A stretch of 64,000 nucleotides of DNA from Pseudomonas pharyngis (GCF_021602345.1 NZ_BQID01000001.1:62001-126000), one strand, 5' to 3'. Shown: positions 29,427-39,458, counted from the first letter of the stretch. Numbers and translations: made by a program. Notes: generated from the sequence alone by a model not told the origin.

Positions 29427-31328
29427 GTGAGCCTATTAGAAGAAAACCAATCCACAGACCTGGAAAAAATGGTCGGCCTGAGCCGTCGCGGTTTCATCAG
29501 CGCCGGCGCGCTGTGCGGCGCGGCGATGTTCCTCGGCGGCAACCTGCTGAGTCGCAGCGTGCTGGCCGCCAGTGTCAGCGCCGGCAACAGCCGTCTGCTT
29601 GGCTTCGACAGCATTCCAGCCGCCACCACTGACACCATCAGCCTGCCCAAAGGCTACAAGTCGTCGGTGCTGATCAGCTGGGGTCAACCGCTGCACAAGA
29701 ACGGCCCGGCCTTCGACCCGAGCGGCAATGGCACCGCGGCTGCACAGGAAGTGCAATTCGGCGACAACAACGACGGCATGAGCCTGTTCGAATTCCCGGG
29801 CGAGAAAAACCGTGCGTTGATGGCGATCAACAACGAATACACCAACTACCGCTACCTCTATCCGCACGGCGGCATGCCGCAATCGGCCGAGGACGTGCGC
29901 AAGGCCCTGGCCTGCGAAGGCGTGTCGGTGATCGAAGTGCAGCGCAAGAACGGCCAGTGGCAGTTCGTCCAGGGCTCGCGCTACAACCGACGCATCCACG
30001 GCAACACGCCGATCCGCCTCAGCGGCCCGGCCGCCGGCCACGAACTGCTGAAAACCAGCGCCGACAAGCACGGCAAAAAAGTCCTCGGCACTTTCCAGAA
30101 CTGCGCCAACGGCAAGACACCGTGGGGCACTTATCTGACCTGCGAAGAGAACTTCACCGACTGCTTCGGCAGCAGCAACGCCCAGCAACAGTTCGACCCG
30201 GCGCAGAAACGCTACGGCGTGGTCGCCACCAGCAAAGAGATCAACTGGCACCCTCACGATCCGCGCTTCGACATGGCCAAGAACCCCAACGAACTCAACC
30301 GTCACGGCTGGGTCGTGGAGATCGACCCGTTCGATCCGCAATCGACCCCGGTCAAACGCACTGCGCTGGGCCGCTTCAAACATGAAAACGCCGCGCTGGC
30401 CGAGACCGACGACGGTCGCGCCGTGGTGTACATGGGCGACGACGAACGCGGCGAGTTCATCTACAAATTCGTCAGCCGCGACAAGATCAATCACCGCAAC
30501 GCCAAGGCCAACCGCGACATCCTCGATCACGGCACGCTGTACGTGGCCAAGTTCGATGCGGGCGACGGCAACCCGGACCACCCGAAAGGCCAAGGCCAGT
30601 GGATCGAACTGACCCACGGCAAGAACGGCATCGACGCCAGCAGCGGTTTCGCCGATCAGGCCGAAGTGCTGATTCATGCGCGGCTGGCAGCCAGCGTGGT
30701 TGGCGCCACGCGCATGGACCGTCCGGAGTGGATCGTGGTCAGCCCGAAAGACGGCCAGGTCTATTGCACCCTGACCAACAACGCCAAGCGCGGCGAAGAC
30801 GGCCAACCGGTGGGCGGACCGAACCCGCGCGAGAAGAACGTCTACGGGCAGATCCTGCGCTGGCGCACCGACCGCGACGATCACGCGGCGAAAACTTTCG
30901 CCTGGGATCTGTTCGTGGTCGCCGGCAACCCGGGCGTCCACGCCGGTACGCCGAAGGGCGGCTCGTCGAATATCACCCCGCAGAACATGTTCAACAGCCC
31001 CGATGGCCTCGGCTTCGACAAGGCCGGACGGTTGTGGATTCTCACCGACGGCGACTCGAGCAACGCTGGTGATTTTGCCGGGATGGGCAACAACCAGATG
31101 CTCTGCGCCGATCCTGCGACCGGTGAGATTCGCCGGTTCATGGTCGGGCCGATCGGTTGCGAAGTCACCGGGATCAGCTTCTCGCCGGATCAGAAAACCC
31201 TGTTCGTCGGGATTCAGCACCCGGGCGAGAACGGCGGTTCGACCTTCCCCGAGCATTTGCCGAACGGCAAGCCGCGGTCATCGGTGATGGCGATTACCCG
31301 TGAGGATGGCGGGATCGTCGGCGCCTGA
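29427..31328 (+). CDS. phoX: PhoX family alkaline phosphatase
   Basis: 633-residue PhoX/DUF839 protein. Known members are Tat-exported, Ca/Fe-dependent phosphatases that release phosphate from organic esters. The twin-arginine signal is SRRGFISAG (about residues 19-27), followed by a hydrophobic stretch and a cleavage-like SVLAAS. GTPWGTYLTCEENF-like and GFDKAGRLWILTDGD segments match the family. It starts with GTG after AGGGAG. I see no convincing Pho box in the 69-base gap after modE. Confidence 0.9.
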   Translation: MSLLEENQSTDLEKMVGLSRRGFISAGALCGAAMFLGGNLLSRSVLAASVSAGNSRLLGFDSIPAATTDTISLPKGYKSSVLISWGQPLHKNGPAFDPSGNGTAAAQEVQFGDNNDGMSLFEFPGEKNRALMAINNEYTNYRYLYPHGGMPQSAEDVRKALACEGVSVIEVQRKNGQWQFVQGSRYNRRIHGNTPIRLSGPAAGHELLKTSADKHGKKVLGTFQNCANGKTPWGTYLTCEENFTDCFGSSNAQQQFDPAQKRYGVVATSKEINWHPHDPRFDMAKNPNELNRHGWVVEIDPFDPQSTPVKRTALGRFKHENAALAETDDGRAVVYMGDDERGEFIYKFVSRDKINHRNAKANRDILDHGTLYVAKFDAGDGNPDHPKGQGQWIELTHGKNGIDASSGFADQAEVLIHARLAASVVGATRMDRPEWIVVSPKDGQVYCTLTNNAKRGEDGQPVGGPNPREKNVYGQILRWRTDRDDHAAKTFAWDLFVVAGNPGVHAGTPKGGSSNITPQNMFNSPDGLGFDKAGRLWILTDGDSSNAGDFAGMGNNQMLCADPATGEIRRFMVGPIGCEVTGISFSPDQKTLFVGIQHPGENGGSTFPEHLPNGKPRSSVMAITREDGGIVGA

Positions 31329-31342
31329 TCTGGCGAAGCTCT

Positions 31343-31373
31343 GATCGTTCCCGTGCACTGCACGGGAACGATC
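31343..31373. repeat. Perfect 14-bp hairpin after phoX
   Basis: GATCGTTCCCGTGC and its exact reverse complement, separated by ACT, 15 bases past the phoX stop. There is no T-run. The GATCGTTCCC edge resembles a common Pseudomonas intergenic repeat family. Confidence 0.55.
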
Positions 31374-31444
31374 CCACTCAAGACAGCCCGTCTGCGCTAC
31401 CATGCTGAGCCGGACGCGGCAGCCTGCTGCGCGCAGGAGTCAGC

Positions 31445-32419
31445 ATGACCCACCCGTTTGAAACCCTCACCCCAGACCTCGTGCTCGATGCTGTCGAAAG
31501 CATCGGCTTCCTGAGCGACGCGCGCATTCTGGCGCTCAACAGTTACGAAAACCGCGTCTATCAGGTCGGCATCGAAGACTCGGAACCGCTGATCGCCAAG
31601 TTCTATCGCCCGCAGCGCTGGACCAATGAAGCCATTCTCGAAGAACACCAGTTCACCTTCGAACTGGCCGACGTCGAGATCCCGGTGGTGGCGCCACTGA
31701 TCCACAACGGCGAAACCCTGCACGAACACGCCGGATTTCGTTTCACCCTGTTTCCCCGTCGCGGTGGCCGGGCGCCGGAGCCGGGCAATCTCGATCAGCT
31801 GTATCGTCTCGGCCAGTTGCTCGGGCGCATGCACGCGGTCGGCGGCACCAAACCGTTCGAGCACCGCGAAGCGCTGGCGGTGAAGAATTTCGGCCATGAC
31901 TCACTGGCCACCCTGCTGGAAGGCAACTTCATTCCCAAGAGCCTGCTGCCCGCCTACGAGTCCGTCGCCCGTGACCTGCTCAAGCGTGTGGAAGACGTCT
32001 ACGCCAGCACGCCGCACCAGAACATCCGCATGCACGGCGACTGCCACCCCGGCAACATGATGTGCCGCGACGAGATGTTCCACATCGTCGACCTCGACGA
32101 CTGCCGCATGGGCCCGGCGGTGCAGGACATCTGGATGATGCTCGCCGGCGACCGTCAGGATTGTCTCGGGCAGCTGTCGGAATTGATGGACGGCTACAAC
32201 GAATTCCATGACTTCGACCCGCGCGAACTGGCGCTGATCGAACCGCTGCGCGCCCTGCGCCTGATGCATTACAGCGCCTGGCTGGCCCGGCGCTGGGACG
32301 ATCCGGCGTTCCCCCGCAGCTTTCCATGGTTCGGCAGCGAGCGGTATTGGGGCGATCAGGTGCTGGCGTTGCGCGAGCAACTGGCGGCGCTGAACGAAGA
32401 GCCGTTGAAGCTTTTCTGA
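31445..32419 (+). CDS. srkA: SrkA, stress response kinase A (YihE)
   Basis: 324-residue protein-kinase-like phosphotransferase close in length to E. coli SrkA/YihE, a Ser/Thr kinase protecting cells from stress-induced death linked to MazF and ROS. The catalytic loop HGDCHPGNMM and the metal-binding IVDLDDCRMGP are clear, and the N-terminal SYENRVYQVG segment is typical. The start follows a CAGGAGTCAGC ribosome-binding site. It is probably monocistronic or cotranscribed with rarD 66 bases downstream. Confidence 0.92.
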   Translation: MTHPFETLTPDLVLDAVESIGFLSDARILALNSYENRVYQVGIEDSEPLIAKFYRPQRWTNEAILEEHQFTFELADVEIPVVAPLIHNGETLHEHAGFRFTLFPRRGGRAPEPGNLDQLYRLGQLLGRMHAVGGTKPFEHREALAVKNFGHDSLATLLEGNFIPKSLLPAYESVARDLLKRVEDVYASTPHQNIRMHGDCHPGNMMCRDEMFHIVDLDDCRMGPAVQDIWMMLAGDRQDCLGQLSELMDGYNEFHDFDPRELALIEPLRALRLMHYSAWLARRWDDPAFPRSFPWFGSERYWGDQVLALREQLAALNEEPLKLF

Positions 32420-32485
32420 CACGACACGTCTATACAACTGCCCGTACAATCGCTGCTTTGTTAGCTGCCTAAGCAAGGATTCTGC

Positions 32486-33373
32486 ATGCAAGCCGCCAAC
32501 CCGCGTCGCGGGTACATTCTGGGCCTGAGCGCCTACATCATCTGGGGACTGTTCCCGCTCTACTTCAAAGCCATCGCCGAAGTGCCGGCGGTGGAAATCA
32601 TCATTCACCGGGTGCTGTGGTCAGCGCTGTTCGGCGCGCTGCTGTTGATGGTGTGGAAGCATCCCGGCTGGTGGCAGGAACTGCGCGACAACCCGAAACG
32701 CCTGGCGATTCTTGCGCTCAGCGGCACCTTGATCGCGGCCAACTGGCTGACCTACGTGTGGTCGGTGAACAACGGCCGGATGCTGGAGGCGAGCCTCGGT
32801 TACTACATCAACCCATTGGTGAACGTGCTGCTGGGCATGCTGATCCTCGGCGAACGCTTGCGGCGCATGCAGTGGCTGGCGGTTGGTCTGGCGGCGGTCG
32901 GTGTTGCGCAGCAGGTGTGGCAGGTCGGCAGTCTGCCGTGGGTATCGCTGGTGCTGGCGCTGACCTTCGGTTTCTACGGGCTGATCCGCAAGCAGGCGCC
33001 GGTCAAGGCGTTGCCAGGGCTGGTGGTGGAAACCTGGATGCTGGTGCCGATCGCCCTCGCGTGGCTGCTGTTCAATCCGACCGCCACCAGCGCCCAGGCC
33101 GAGTTCTGGACCACCTCCGAAGCCTGGTGGCTGGTGGCGGCCGGCCCGGTGACGCTGGTGCCGCTGGTGTGCTTCAACGCGGCCGCGCGGCATCTGCCCT
33201 ACACCACCCTCGGTTTCCTGCAATACCTGGCGCCGACGTTGGTACTGCTGCAAGCCGTGCTGCTGTTCGGCGAGCACTTGTCGTCCAGCACGCTGATCGC
33301 CTTCATGTTTATCTGGGCCGGTCTGGCGGTGTACAGCGTCGATGCATGGATGAGCTTGCGCCGGCGCAGCTGA
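32486..33373 (+). CDS. rarD: RarD, EamA-family drug/metabolite transporter
   Basis: 295-residue inner-membrane protein with about ten hydrophobic helices. The N-terminal GYILGLSAYIIWGLFPLYFK is characteristic of RarD, a chloramphenicol-sensitivity permease family whose natural substrate is unknown. The start ATG 32486 follows AAGGATTCTGC. A GC hairpin lies about 20 bases after the stop. Confidence 0.92.
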   Translation: MQAANPRRGYILGLSAYIIWGLFPLYFKAIAEVPAVEIIIHRVLWSALFGALLLMVWKHPGWWQELRDNPKRLAILALSGTLIAANWLTYVWSVNNGRMLEASLGYYINPLVNVLLGMLILGERLRRMQWLAVGLAAVGVAQQVWQVGSLPWVSLVLALTFGFYGLIRKQAPVKALPGLVVETWMLVPIALAWLLFNPTATSAQAEFWTTSEAWWLVAAGPVTLVPLVCFNAAARHLPYTTLGFLQYLAPTLVLLQAVLLFGEHLSSSTLIAFMFIWAGLAVYSVDAWMSLRRRS

Positions 33374-33394
33374 TCAAAAAACGCACAAACCTCC

Positions 33395-33419
33395 ACAGGC
33401 CACGGTTCTCGTGGCCTGT
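33395..33419 (+). terminator. Hairpin after rarD
   Basis: ACAGGCCACG, GTTCT, CGTGGCCTGT, ten perfect pairs starting 22 bases after the rarD stop. Only a short T-poor tail follows, so it is a weak terminator or a processing hairpin. Confidence 0.55.
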
Positions 33420-33436
33420 ATCGTTCCTTCCCAAGG

Positions 33437-33584
33437 TTATCCACAGCGTGATCCCCGCCGTTTGTGCGCAAGTCACTGAATGCTGGCGGTTTTTTGATCA
33501 ATCTTCGCCAAGCCACAGCGGACGTGGCCTGGCGCTCAGTCTCTACAGGTTATCCACAGGCAGGTGCACGCTAAAACTGGATAA
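33437..33584. repeat. DnaA-box cluster between rarD and gcvR
   Basis: Two perfect TTATCCACA boxes on the plus strand (33437-33445 and 33550-33558), both in the longer shared word AGGTTATCCACAG. A one-mismatch box lies on the minus strand (ACTGGATAA at 33576-33584). The space between carries no gene. This may be a DnaA-binding or regulatory site; no origin features such as an AT-rich unwinding element are seen. Confidence 0.5.
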
Positions 33585-33596
33585 CCCATTCCGCTC

Positions 33597-34115
33597 TCAT
33601 GGATCAGTGCGCAGCACCAGTTCCACCATCAAGTCATCGGCCAGGGTTTCCAGGCGCGATTGCAGCACGTCCAGCGACAGGGTCAGCGGCACTGCCAGGA
33701 TCGCCTCGGCGTGGAACAGCGGTTCACTGCTCATCGGTGCCGGGCGCACTTCGGTCACCAGCCGTTCGAGGTTGACGCCCTGCTCGCTCAGCAACCGGGT
33801 AATGTCGCGCACGATGCCGGGACGATCATTGCCCACCAGTTCCATGGCGATCGGTTTCCAGGTGCAGGCCTGTTCGATACCGCTTTCCGCCACCAACACG
33901 CGAATGCCCTGTGCCGACAGTGCTTGTAAGGCATCGACTAATTCGTCGTAAGCCTCCGCCGGCACGCCCACCCGCAGGATCCCGGCGAACTGCCCGGCCA
34001 TGCGCGACAGGCGGCTTTCCAGCCAGTTGCCGCCGTGTTCGGCGATGCATTGGGCGATGCGCTCGACCTGCCCGGGCTTGTCCGGTGCGAAGACGGTGAG
34101 TACGAGGTGATCCAT
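33597..34115 (-). CDS. gcvR: GcvR-like tandem ACT domain protein
   Basis: 172-residue protein made of two ACT domains, beginning MDHLVLTVFAPDKPGQVERI and repeating at GNDRPGIVRDITRLL. This is the architecture of GcvR, the glycine cleavage system repressor partner in enterobacteria. In Pseudomonas its partner is uncertain, so the name marks the family. It is divergent from glcB across a 455-bp region. Confidence 0.82.
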   Translation of the reverse strand: MDHLVLTVFAPDKPGQVERIAQCIAEHGGNWLESRLSRMAGQFAGILRVGVPAEAYDELVDALQALSAQGIRVLVAESGIEQACTWKPIAMELVGNDRPGIVRDITRLLSEQGVNLERLVTEVRPAPMSSEPLFHAEAILAVPLTLSLDVLQSRLETLADDLMVELVLRTDP

Positions 34116-34570
34116 GGCGCAGCCCTCTTGTCATGACTTTTGTTATAGAAAAGCAAGTATAGGCAAGCGTTCCACAGACGCCTCAGACGCTCGAAGTCAC
34201 AAATCGTGTACAACTTTTTATATTTAACTGGAACAATCCATTGGTTTTTTGAGAACATCCCGTTCCGCGCCGTGACCGCAATGCGTCATGGGGTCGCAGA
34301 ACGACGTAATTAGTCTGATTTTCACAACCGCAACTCATCATGTAGTATGCCGCAGCGCGCACTACATAACGCTGGATCGATGTCTGCCCAAGGCACGTTC
34401 GCAACCCTGAAAGCCCCGTCAGCAAGGCCCCCAAGCCGTTGATTGGTCCCAACCCAGCCGCCAGCGATGGCATGTACTGGTCGAAGGGTTTGTGGTTTAA
34501 ATGGCCAGAAGGCTTCATTGTTAAATTGACGAGCTGAAAAGCGAAATAGCTGAGCAGAGTGAGGCAAGCA
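34116..34570. other. 455-bp non-coding region between gcvR and glcB
   Basis: This is the only gene-free stretch over 300 bases in the window. It contains a probable glcB promoter overlapped by a dyad (34321-34367), then about 215 bases of leader with no obvious ORF or riboswitch I recognise. The part next to gcvR is AT-rich (34130-34260), with TATACT on the minus strand at about 34157 as a possible -10. Confidence 0.6.
34321..34367 (+). promoter_or_regulatory. Probable glcB promoter with overlapping dyad
   Basis: TTCACA (34321), 16 bases, TAGTAT (34343) resembles a sigma-70 promoter. ATGTAGT (34340-34346) and ACTACAT (34361-34367) form a perfect seven-base dyad with a 14-base spacer, lying across the -10 and the start point as an operator would. 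The regulator is unknown. Confidence 0.5.
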
Positions 34571-36748
34571 ATGACTGAACACGTTCAAGTCGGTGGCCTG
34601 CAGGTCGCCAAAGTCCTGTTCGACTTCGTGAACAACGAAGCCATTCCCGGTACCGGCCTCACCGCCGACAAATTCTGGGAAGGTGCCGACAAGGTCATTC
34701 ACGACCTGGCGCCCAAGAACAAGGCCCTACTCGCCAAACGCGATGACTTCCAGGCTCGTATCGATGGCTGGCACCAGAGCCGTGCCGGTCAGCCCCACGA
34801 CGCCGTGGCCTATAAAGCCTTCCTGCAAGAGATCGGTTATCTGCTGCCAGAAGCGGCTGATTTCCAGGCAACGACGCAAAACGTCGATGACGAAATCGCC
34901 CGTACCGCCGGCCCGCAACTCGTGGTGCCGGTGATGAACGCCCGCTTCGCCCTCAACGCCTCGAACGCCCGCTGGGGTTCGCTGTACGACGCCCTGTATG
35001 GCACCGACGCCATCAGCGAAGCCGGCGGCGCGGAAAAAGGCAAAGGCTACAACAAGGTGCGTGGCGACAAAGTCATCGCCTTCGCCCGTGCGTTCCTCGA
35101 CGAAGCCGCGCCACTGGCGACCGGCTCCCACGTCGACTCCACCGGGTACAAGATCGCTGACGGCAAACTGCTGGTTACACTAAAGGGCGGCAGCACCAGC
35201 GGTCTGCGCAACGACGCACAGCTGATCGGTTTCCAGGGCGACGCCAATGCGCCGATCGCGATCCTGCTGAAGAACAACGGCCTGCACTTCGAAATCCAGA
35301 TCGACGCCAGCACCCCGGTCGGCCAGACCGATGCCGCCGGCGTCAAAGACATCCTGATGGAAGCGGCCCTGACCACCATCATGGACTGCGAAGACTCCGT
35401 GGCTGCTGTCGATGCCGACGACAAAGTGGTGATTTACCGCAACTGGCTGGGCCTGATGAAAGGCGACCTGGCGGAATCCGTGTCCAAGGGCGGCCAGACC
35501 TTCACCCGCACCATGAACGCGGATCGTACCTACACCAAGGTCGACGGTAGCGAACTGACCCTGCACGGCCGCTCGCTGCTGTTCGTGCGCAACGTTGGTC
35601 ACCTGATGACCATCGACGCGATCCTCGACAAGCACGGCAACGAAGTGCCGGAAGGCATCCTCGACGGTCTGGTGACTTGCCTCGCGGCGATGCACAACCT
35701 GAACGGCAACACTTCGCGCAAGAACACCCGCACCGGTTCCGTCTACATCGTCAAGCCGAAGATGCACGGCCCGGAAGAAGCGGCGTTCACCAACGAGCTG
35801 TTCGGTCGCATCGAAGACGTACTGGGCCTCAAACGCAACACCCTGAAAGTCGGGATCATGGACGAGGAACGCCGTACCACGGTCAACCTCAAGGCCTGCA
35901 TCCAGGCTGCCAGCGAGCGCGTGGTGTTCATCAACACCGGTTTCCTCGACCGCACCGGCGACGAAATCCACACCTCCATGGAAGCCGGCCCGGTGGTTCG
36001 CAAGGCTGACATGAAGGCCGAGAAGTGGATCGGCGCCTACGAAAACTGGAACGTCGATATCGGTCTGAGCACCGGCCTGCAAGGTCGTGCGCAAATCGGT
36101 AAAGGCATGTGGGCGATGCCCGACCTGATGGCGGCGATGCTCGAACAGAAAATCGCTCACCCGATGGCCGGCGCCAACACTGCGTGGGTTCCGTCGCCGA
36201 CCGCCGCTGCGCTGCACGCGCTGCACTACCACAAGGTCGACGTGTTCGCCCGTCAGGCCGAGCTGGCCAAACGCGCCCGCGCTTCGGTCGATGACATCCT
36301 GACCATCCCGCTGGCGGTCAACCCGACCTGGACCCCGGAGCAGATCAAGAACGAACTGGACAACAACGCCCAGGGCATTCTCGGTTACGTGGTGCGCTGG
36401 ATCGATCAGGGCGTGGGCTGCTCGAAAGTGCCGGACATTAACGACGTCGGCCTGATGGAAGACCGTGCGACGCTGCGTATCTCCAGCCAGCACATCGCCA
36501 ACTGGCTGCGTCACGGTGTCGTGACCGAAGCGCAAGTGATGGAAAGCCTCAAGCGCATGGCGCCGGTGGTAGACCGTCAGAACGCCAACGACCCGCTGTA
36601 CCGCCCGCTGGCCCCGAACTTCGACAGCAACATCGCCTTCCAGGCGGCAGTCGAACTGGTGATCGAGGGCACCAAACAGCCGAACGGCTACACCGAGCCG
36701 GTCCTGCACCGTCGTCGTCGCGAGTTCAAGGCTGCCAACGGCCTGTAA
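34571..36748 (+). CDS. glcB: GlcB, malate synthase G
   Basis: 725-residue monomeric malate synthase that condenses glyoxylate with acetyl-CoA to malate, used with isocitrate lyase or for glycolate growth. [21 protein letters not shown] and [20 protein letters not shown] are hallmark segments. The start at 34571 follows AGGCAAGCA; an in-frame start at 34559 adds four residues. It has a long leader and a bidirectional terminator after it, so it is monocistronic. Confidence 0.97.
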   Translation: MTEHVQVGGLQVAKVLFDFVNNEAIPGTGLTADKFWEGADKVIHDLAPKNKALLAKRDDFQARIDGWHQSRAGQPHDAVAYKAFLQEIGYLLPEAADFQATTQNVDDEIARTAGPQLVVPVMNARFALNASNARWGSLYDALYGTDAISEAGGAEKGKGYNKVRGDKVIAFARAFLDEAAPLATGSHVDSTGYKIADGKLLVTLKGGSTSGLRNDAQLIGFQGDANAPIAILLKNNGLHFEIQIDASTPVGQTDAAGVKDILMEAALTTIMDCEDSVAAVDADDKVVIYRNWLGLMKGDLAESVSKGGQTFTRTMNADRTYTKVDGSELTLHGRSLLFVRNVGHLMTIDAILDKHGNEVPEGILDGLVTCLAAMHNLNGNTSRKNTRTGSVYIVKPKMHGPEEAAFTNELFGRIEDVLGLKRNTLKVGIMDEERRTTVNLKACIQAASERVVFINTGFLDRTGDEIHTSMEAGPVVRKADMKAEKWIGAYENWNVDIGLSTGLQGRAQIGKGMWAMPDLMAAMLEQKIAHPMAGANTAWVPSPTAAALHALHYHKVDVFARQAELAKRARASVDDILTIPLAVNPTWTPEQIKNELDNNAQGILGYVVRWIDQGVGCSKVPDINDVGLMEDRATLRISSQHIANWLRHGVVTEAQVMESLKRMAPVVDRQNANDPLYRPLAPNFDSNIAFQAAVELVIEGTKQPNGYTEPVLHRRRREFKAANGL

Positions 36749-36769
36749 CCTGCGCGGATGCCGGACATG

Positions 36770-36802
36770 AAAAAGCCCTGATCTTTCGATCAGGGCTTTT
36801 TT
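36770..36802. terminator. Bidirectional terminator after glcB
   Basis: AAAAAGCCCTGATC, TTTC, GATCAGGGCTTTTT is a perfect 14-bp stem with A- and T-runs. It serves glcB and the convergent receiver gene at 36818. Confidence 0.92.
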
Positions 36803-36817
36803 GTTTGCGCTGGATGG

Positions 36818-37264
36818 CTAGGGCTCGATGCCCAACTCATGTCTGACGAGACCGAGCAATTTGGCGGTATCGATCGGTTTGAGCAGGAAATCCACCACGC
36901 TCAAATGCATCGCCGCGATCGCGTCCTTCACGTCGGCATCGCCCGAAACAATGATGATCGGCATCGCCGCCCGTACCGATTCACGCACCTGACGAATCAG
37001 GTCCAGGCCATCGACATTGCCCATCCGCAGATCGGTGATCACCAGGCCGATGGAGGGCCTTTCCTCGAGCATCTTCAGCGCGGACTCACCGCTGGCCGCG
37101 GTCATGCAACGAATACCGTCCAACCCGAGAATCTCCGACAACAGCTCCCGGGCGTCCTTGTCGTCATCGACGATCAATACGCGCTGCGGTGGCAGATCGG
37201 GTTCGAGCATTACAGCGCTGAGCGCTTCGCGCTCGGCGTCGCTCAAAATATCGTGGTCGGACAT
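36818..37264 (-). CDS. Stand-alone response regulator receiver protein
   Basis: 148-residue protein with one CheY-like receiver domain after a 25-residue N-terminal tail. Acidic residues D33-D34 (VLIVDDDKD), phospho-acceptor D78 (ITDLRMGNVDG), switch S107 and K129 (FLLKPID) are all present, so it can be phosphorylated. There is no output domain and no kinase gene next to it. The start at 37264 has AGAGAAC upstream. It could act through protein contacts. Confidence 0.85.
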   Translation of the reverse strand: MSDHDILSDAEREALSAVMLEPDLPPQRVLIVDDDKDARELLSEILGLDGIRCMTAASGESALKMLEERPSIGLVITDLRMGNVDGLDLIRQVRESVRAAMPIIIVSGDADVKDAIAAMHLSVVDFLLKPIDTAKLLGLVRHELGIEP

Positions 37265-37517
37265 GGCGTTCTCTACGTTTTCAATTCGATCCCCTGGCAC
37301 AGTGGTCAGACATCGCTGGGCAGAGCTTCAATGTGCACTTCGTCGGATTTTTTTCCAAGGGGCGAACCGAAGAATTTCCGACTGATTTTGTAGGGCATAT
37401 CCGAAAATTCCCCAACGGCATGCCCAACCTAGACTTACGTCCAATGGGCACCCCGCGCGATGGGGTCGACCATGGCTGCAACGATCCGACAACAACAATT
37501 CGAAAAAGACTGCGGTA

Positions 37518-39458
37518 ATGGTTATGAGTAAAGCGGACGCCTTCACCCAGGCAGGGAAAACCGCGGTGTTGCAGAACATTCAGGGCACTTTGCAATTCCT
37601 CCAGCGCTTCCCCCCTTTCAATCAAATGGAACATGCCCACCTGGCCTATCTGGTGGAGCAATGCCAGCTGCGCTTCTACGGTCAGGGCGAAAGCATCATC
37701 AAACCCGCCGACGGGCCGGTCGAACATTTCTATATCGTCAAGCAGGGCCGAGTGGTCGGCGAGCGTCCGCACACGGCCAAGGGCGGCACCGAAACCACGT
37801 TTGAAATCACCACCGGCGAGTGTTTTCCCCTCGCTGCGCTGCTCGGCGAACGGGCGACCCGCACCGAACACCTGGCCGGCGAAGACACCTTCTGCCTGCA
37901 ACTGAACAAACTGGCGTTCATCAAGCTGTTCGCCCTTTCCAGCACCTTCCGCGACTTCGCCCTGCGCGGAGTCAGCAGCCTGCTCGATCAGGTCAATCAG
38001 CAAGTCCAGCAGAAAGCCGTGGAAACCCTCGGCACCCAATACTCGCTGAACACCCGTCTCGGCGAATTGGCCATGCGCCATCCGGTGACCTGCAACCCCT
38101 CCACCCCACTGCGCGAAGCGGTGAAGTTGATGCACGAACAACAGGTCGGCAGCATCGTCGCGGTGGACGAACACAAGGCCCCGCTGGGGATTTTCACCCT
38201 GCGCGACCTGCGCCATGTCGTGGCTGAAGGGGTTGATGATTTCAGCGAGCCGATCGAACGGCACATGACCCGCTCGCCGTTCCATCTGTCGCCGGATCAC
38301 AGCGCCTTCGACGCGGCGATTGCCATGACCGAGCGGCATATCGCCCACGTGTGTCTGGTCAAGGATCGACGCCTGTGCGGCGTGGTTTCCGAACGGGATC
38401 TGTTCTCGCTGCAACGGGTCGATCTGGTGCACCTGGCGCGGACCATCCGCAGTGCCCAGCGGGTCGAACAACTGGTGACCCTGCGCGGCGAGATCGGCCA
38501 ACTGGTGGAGCGCATGCTGGCTCACGGTGCCTCGTCGACCCAGATCACCCACATCATCACCCTGCTCAACGATCACACCGTGTGCCGGGTAATCGAACTG
38601 ACCCTCGCCGAAAAAGGCGACCCCGGCGTACCGTTCAGTTGGCTGTGCTTCGGCAGCGAAGGCCGGCGCGAGCAGACTCTGCACACCGATCAGGACAACG
38701 GCATTCTGTTCGACGCGCGGGATGCGGCCCATGCGGCGGAGATTCGCGGCAAACTGCTGCCCATCGCCCAGCAGATCAATACCAGCCTGGCGCAATGCGG
38801 TTTCACCCTGTGCAAGGGCAACGTCATGGCCGGCAATCCGCAGCTGTGCCTGTCCCGCGCCGAATGGGCCCGACGCTTTGCCGCGTTCATTCGCGAGGCG
38901 ACCCCGGAGAACCTGTTGGGCTCCAGCATCTATTTCGACCTGCGCGTGGTCTGGGGTGATGAACAGGGCTGCGAGCAATTGCGCCGCGGGATTCTCGATC
39001 AGGTCGGCGACAATCGTCTGTTCCAGCGGATGATGGCCGAGAACGCCTTGCGCAACCGTCCGCCGGTTGGGCGATTCCGTGAGTTCGTTCTGACCCGCAA
39101 GAACGGCGAGAAAGCCACGCTGGACCTGAAAATCCAGGGCCTGACACCCTTTGTCGACGGCGCACGTTTGCTCGCACTGGCCCATGGCATCGACGCCAAC
39201 AACACCCTCGAACGCTTTCGCCAACTGGTGGATAAAGAAGTCATCGACCGGCTGGATGGCGCCGCGTACGAAGAGGCCTACCACTTCATCCAGCAGACGC
39301 GCATGCAGCAGCATCAACTGCAGACCCGGGAAAACCTGCCGTACTCGAACCGGGTCGATCCCGACAGCCTCAATCATCTGGACCGGCGCATCCTGCGTGA
39401 ATCCCTGCGCCAGGCCCAGCGCCTGCAAAGCAGCCTGACCTTGCGGTATCAGCTATGA
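37518..39458 (+). CDS. cNMP-binding / CBS / DUF294 nucleotidyltransferase-like protein
   Basis: 646-residue cytoplasmic protein with three parts. A cyclic-nucleotide-binding-like domain is at about residues 30-150, a CBS pair at about 185-305 (MRHPVTCNPSTPLREAVKLM, then MTRSPFHLSPDHS), and a DUF294 nucleotidyltransferase-like domain follows (FGSEGRREQTLHTDQDNGI), then its C-terminal helical domain. The GS...DxD pattern suggests active nucleotidyl transfer, but the substrate is unknown. Start 37518 or 37524 cannot be decided. It overlaps the next exonuclease gene by four bases. Confidence 0.85.
   Translation: MVMSKADAFTQAGKTAVLQNIQGTLQFLQRFPPFNQMEHAHLAYLVEQCQLRFYGQGESIIKPADGPVEHFYIVKQGRVVGERPHTAKGGTETTFEITTGECFPLAALLGERATRTEHLAGEDTFCLQLNKLAFIKLFALSSTFRDFALRGVSSLLDQVNQQVQQKAVETLGTQYSLNTRLGELAMRHPVTCNPSTPLREAVKLMHEQQVGSIVAVDEHKAPLGIFTLRDLRHVVAEGVDDFSEPIERHMTRSPFHLSPDHSAFDAAIAMTERHIAHVCLVKDRRLCGVVSERDLFSLQRVDLVHLARTIRSAQRVEQLVTLRGEIGQLVERMLAHGASSTQITHIITLLNDHTVCRVIELTLAEKGDPGVPFSWLCFGSEGRREQTLHTDQDNGILFDARDAAHAAEIRGKLLPIAQQINTSLAQCGFTLCKGNVMAGNPQLCLSRAEWARRFAAFIREATPENLLGSSIYFDLRVVWGDEQGCEQLRRGILDQVGDNRLFQRMMAENALRNRPPVGRFREFVLTRKNGEKATLDLKIQGLTPFVDGARLLALAHGIDANNTLERFRQLVDKEVIDRLDGAAYEEAYHFIQQTRMQQHQLQTRENLPYSNRVDPDSLNHLDRRILRESLRQAQRLQSSLTLRYQL

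Noticed and set aside
33480-33500. Anr box TTGAT-N4-ATCAA
   Set aside because: The sequence is TTGATCAA with no N4 spacer.
34150-34175. Sigma-54 promoter on the gcvR strand
   Set aside because: TGGAACGCTTGC has the wrong GG-GC spacing (seven instead of ten bases).
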